Shown here in pieces: positions 22,184 through 22,764 of a DNA stretch of 22,764 bases. Position numbers and translations under genes: made by a program. Source of the stretch: Bacillota bacterium (GTDB lineage: Bacteria > Bacillota_I > Bacilli_A > RF39 > UBA660); assembly GCA_003149915.1 (NCBI GenBank), contig QAMK01000028.1, forward strand, positions 1 through 22,764, written 5' to 3'. Each line of letters begins with the position of its first letter. Position 1 is the first letter of the stretch. Below the pieces are notes generated by a model. The model made no database searches. It saw only the letters and a list, made by a program, of their open reading frames with translations, and was not told the DNA's origin.

Positions 22184-22684
22184 ATGAGCGCAAGGGAAAA
22201 CACATTCTTCTGTATAGACATGAAGACATTCTATGCATCTGTAGAGTGTGCCGAGCGCGGTCTTAATCCCTTCGAAACAAATTTAGTAGTTGCAGACCTG
22301 ACCCGCGGCAAAAATGCTCTTTGTCTTGCAATCAGCCCGAAGATGAAAGCGCAGGGAGTAAAGAACCGCTGTCGGTTATCAGATATCCCTAATAGCATTA
22401 AATATGACGTAGCACCGCCCCGGATGCAGTTGTATATAGACTATACGGCAGATATCTATAGTCTGTATCTTAAATACTTCGCTGACGAGGATATACATGT
22501 GTACTCTATCGACGAGTCGTTCATTGATGTTACGGGCTATCTTAATACTTACAGAAAATCGCCCAAAGAACTTGCTAAAATCATCATGAATGAGATCGCT
22601 GATGAGTTACACATTCCTTCAACCGTTGGCATTGGAACAAACCTGTATCTTGCAAAAATCGACAGTGTGAACCTTTTTCTGTAA
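22184..22684 (+). pseudogene. Y-family DNA polymerase (UvrX/UmuC-like), truncated by an insertion sequence
   Basis: The N-terminal ~159 residues of an ImpB/MucB/UmuC-type translesion polymerase: FFCIDMKTFYASVE (first catalytic Asp, with Lys where many have Asp at the next position, as in the UvrX-like branch), and YSIDESFIDVTGY with the catalytic Asp-Glu pair, then GIGTNLYLAKI. Full-length relatives have over 400 residues. After the AKI codons at about 22660 the reading frame enters the IS end and adds DSVNLFL before the stop at 22684, so the finger, little-finger and beta-clamp-binding parts are missing and the product cannot be a working polymerase. ATG at 22184 has GGAG 9 nt upstream, and the LexA-like stop is at 22175-22177. 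The rest of the gene may lie beyond the IS, outside the window. Confidence 0.88.
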
Positions 22685-22697
22685 ATAGCTATCAGGT

Positions 22698-22738
22698 ATA
22701 GGTCTTCTATGATAAAATCTAAATCATAGGAGGCCTAT
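22698..22738 (+). promoter_or_regulatory. Hairpin hiding the transposase ribosome binding site
   Basis: ATAGGTCTTCTATGAT (22698-22713) pairs with ATCATAGGAGGCCTAT (22723-22738) over 16 bp in RNA, two of the pairs being G-U, with a 9-nt loop. The ribosome binding site AGGAGG (22728-22733) lies wholly within the stem, 9 nt before the transposase ATG at 22743. Transcripts entering from outside would fold and block transposase translation, a known protective device in other IS families. Confidence 0.65.
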
Positions 22739-22742
22739 TATT

Positions 22743-22764
22743 ATGGCGAGAGAAAAGAAACCGG
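22743..22764 (+). CDS. IS256-family transposase, N-terminal fragment at window edge
   Basis: Only seven full codons are present (MAREKKP), cut by the window end. This start, the AGGAGG ribosome binding site 9 nt upstream and the IS-like terminal repeat before it match what I recall of IS256-family mutator-type transposases of Clostridia. The identification rests on very few residues plus context. Confidence 0.55.

Larger units (their letters stand above)
22661..22764 (+). mobile_element. Left end of an IS256-type insertion sequence (partial)
   Basis: The element begins at or very near GACAGTGTGAACC (22661), exactly where the polymerase reading frame loses similarity to its family. It continues through an 80-bp leader into the transposase start at 22743. 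The terminal sequence resembles the putative element end at 1-51. The element runs off the window, so the right end and target duplication cannot be checked. Confidence 0.75.

Noticed and set aside
1..22764. A single composite transposon bounded by the two IS256-like ends.
   Set aside because: The right-hand element cuts the polymerase gene after the island was already in place, the two ends are similar but not identical, and outer ends and target duplications are outside the window.

Overview
The window looks like an accessory (defence) island from a low-to-mid GC Gram-positive bacterium, most likely a gut-type Clostridia (Lachnospiraceae/Oscillospiraceae-like). The reasons are strong AGGAGG ribosome binding sites, a Bacillus-type SOS box, a UvrX/UmuC-like polymerase behind a LexA-type repressor, and IS256-type element ends. 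The lineage is inferred from sequence style, not proven.

Layout. Positions 1-51 look like the end of an IS256-type insertion sequence, followed by a strong plus-strand terminator (68-101). From 117 to 21245 every supported gene is on the minus strand with very short gaps or overlaps, so it reads as one ~21 kb operon transcribed right to left. In transcription order it encodes: a small Cro/CI-type regulator (21245-21042); a 1.25-1.28 kaa multidomain protein I cannot name (20934-17170); BrxP, a PAPS-reductase/DndC-like sulfurtransferase with ferredoxin-like cysteines (17156-14736); BrxC ATPase (14719-10514); PglZ (10502-8169); BrxL AAA+ protein (8146-6371); a small zinc-ribbon protein (6378-6169); a cysteine desulfurase (6163-5042); a bacterial PH-like domain protein (5020-4520); a Ser/Thr kinase with zinc ribbon (4506-3205); a TerY-like vWA protein (3187-2453); a PP2C phosphatase (2421-1537); a TerY-C-type zinc protein (1550-1188); and a WYL-domain regulator (1097-117).

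A divergent ~300 bp control region (21246-21547) carries a good minus-strand promoter for the operon and a good plus-strand promoter overlapped by an SOS box. On the plus strand follow a LexA-family repressor (21548-22177) and a Y-family polymerase gene that is cut after about 160 codons by the left end of another IS256-type element (from 22661). The first codons of that element's transposase (22743 onward) close the window.

How it may work. brxP-brxC-pglZ-brxL is the gene set of a type 4 BREX phage-defence system, the type that carries a PAPS-reductase-like protein and no PglX methyltransferase. A cysteine desulfurase in the same operon supplies a plausible sulfur donor, so the self-marking chemistry could be sulfur-based (DndA/DndC-like) rather than methylation. 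Kinase + phosphatase + vWA + TerY-C protein form a TerY-P-type phosphorylation module, which may switch or gate the BREX machinery. The large first gene is a candidate extra effector or DNA-recognition component. The combination of type 4 BREX, dedicated desulfurase, TerY-P signalling module and large first protein in one operon is the most notable content of the window; its joint function is inferred.
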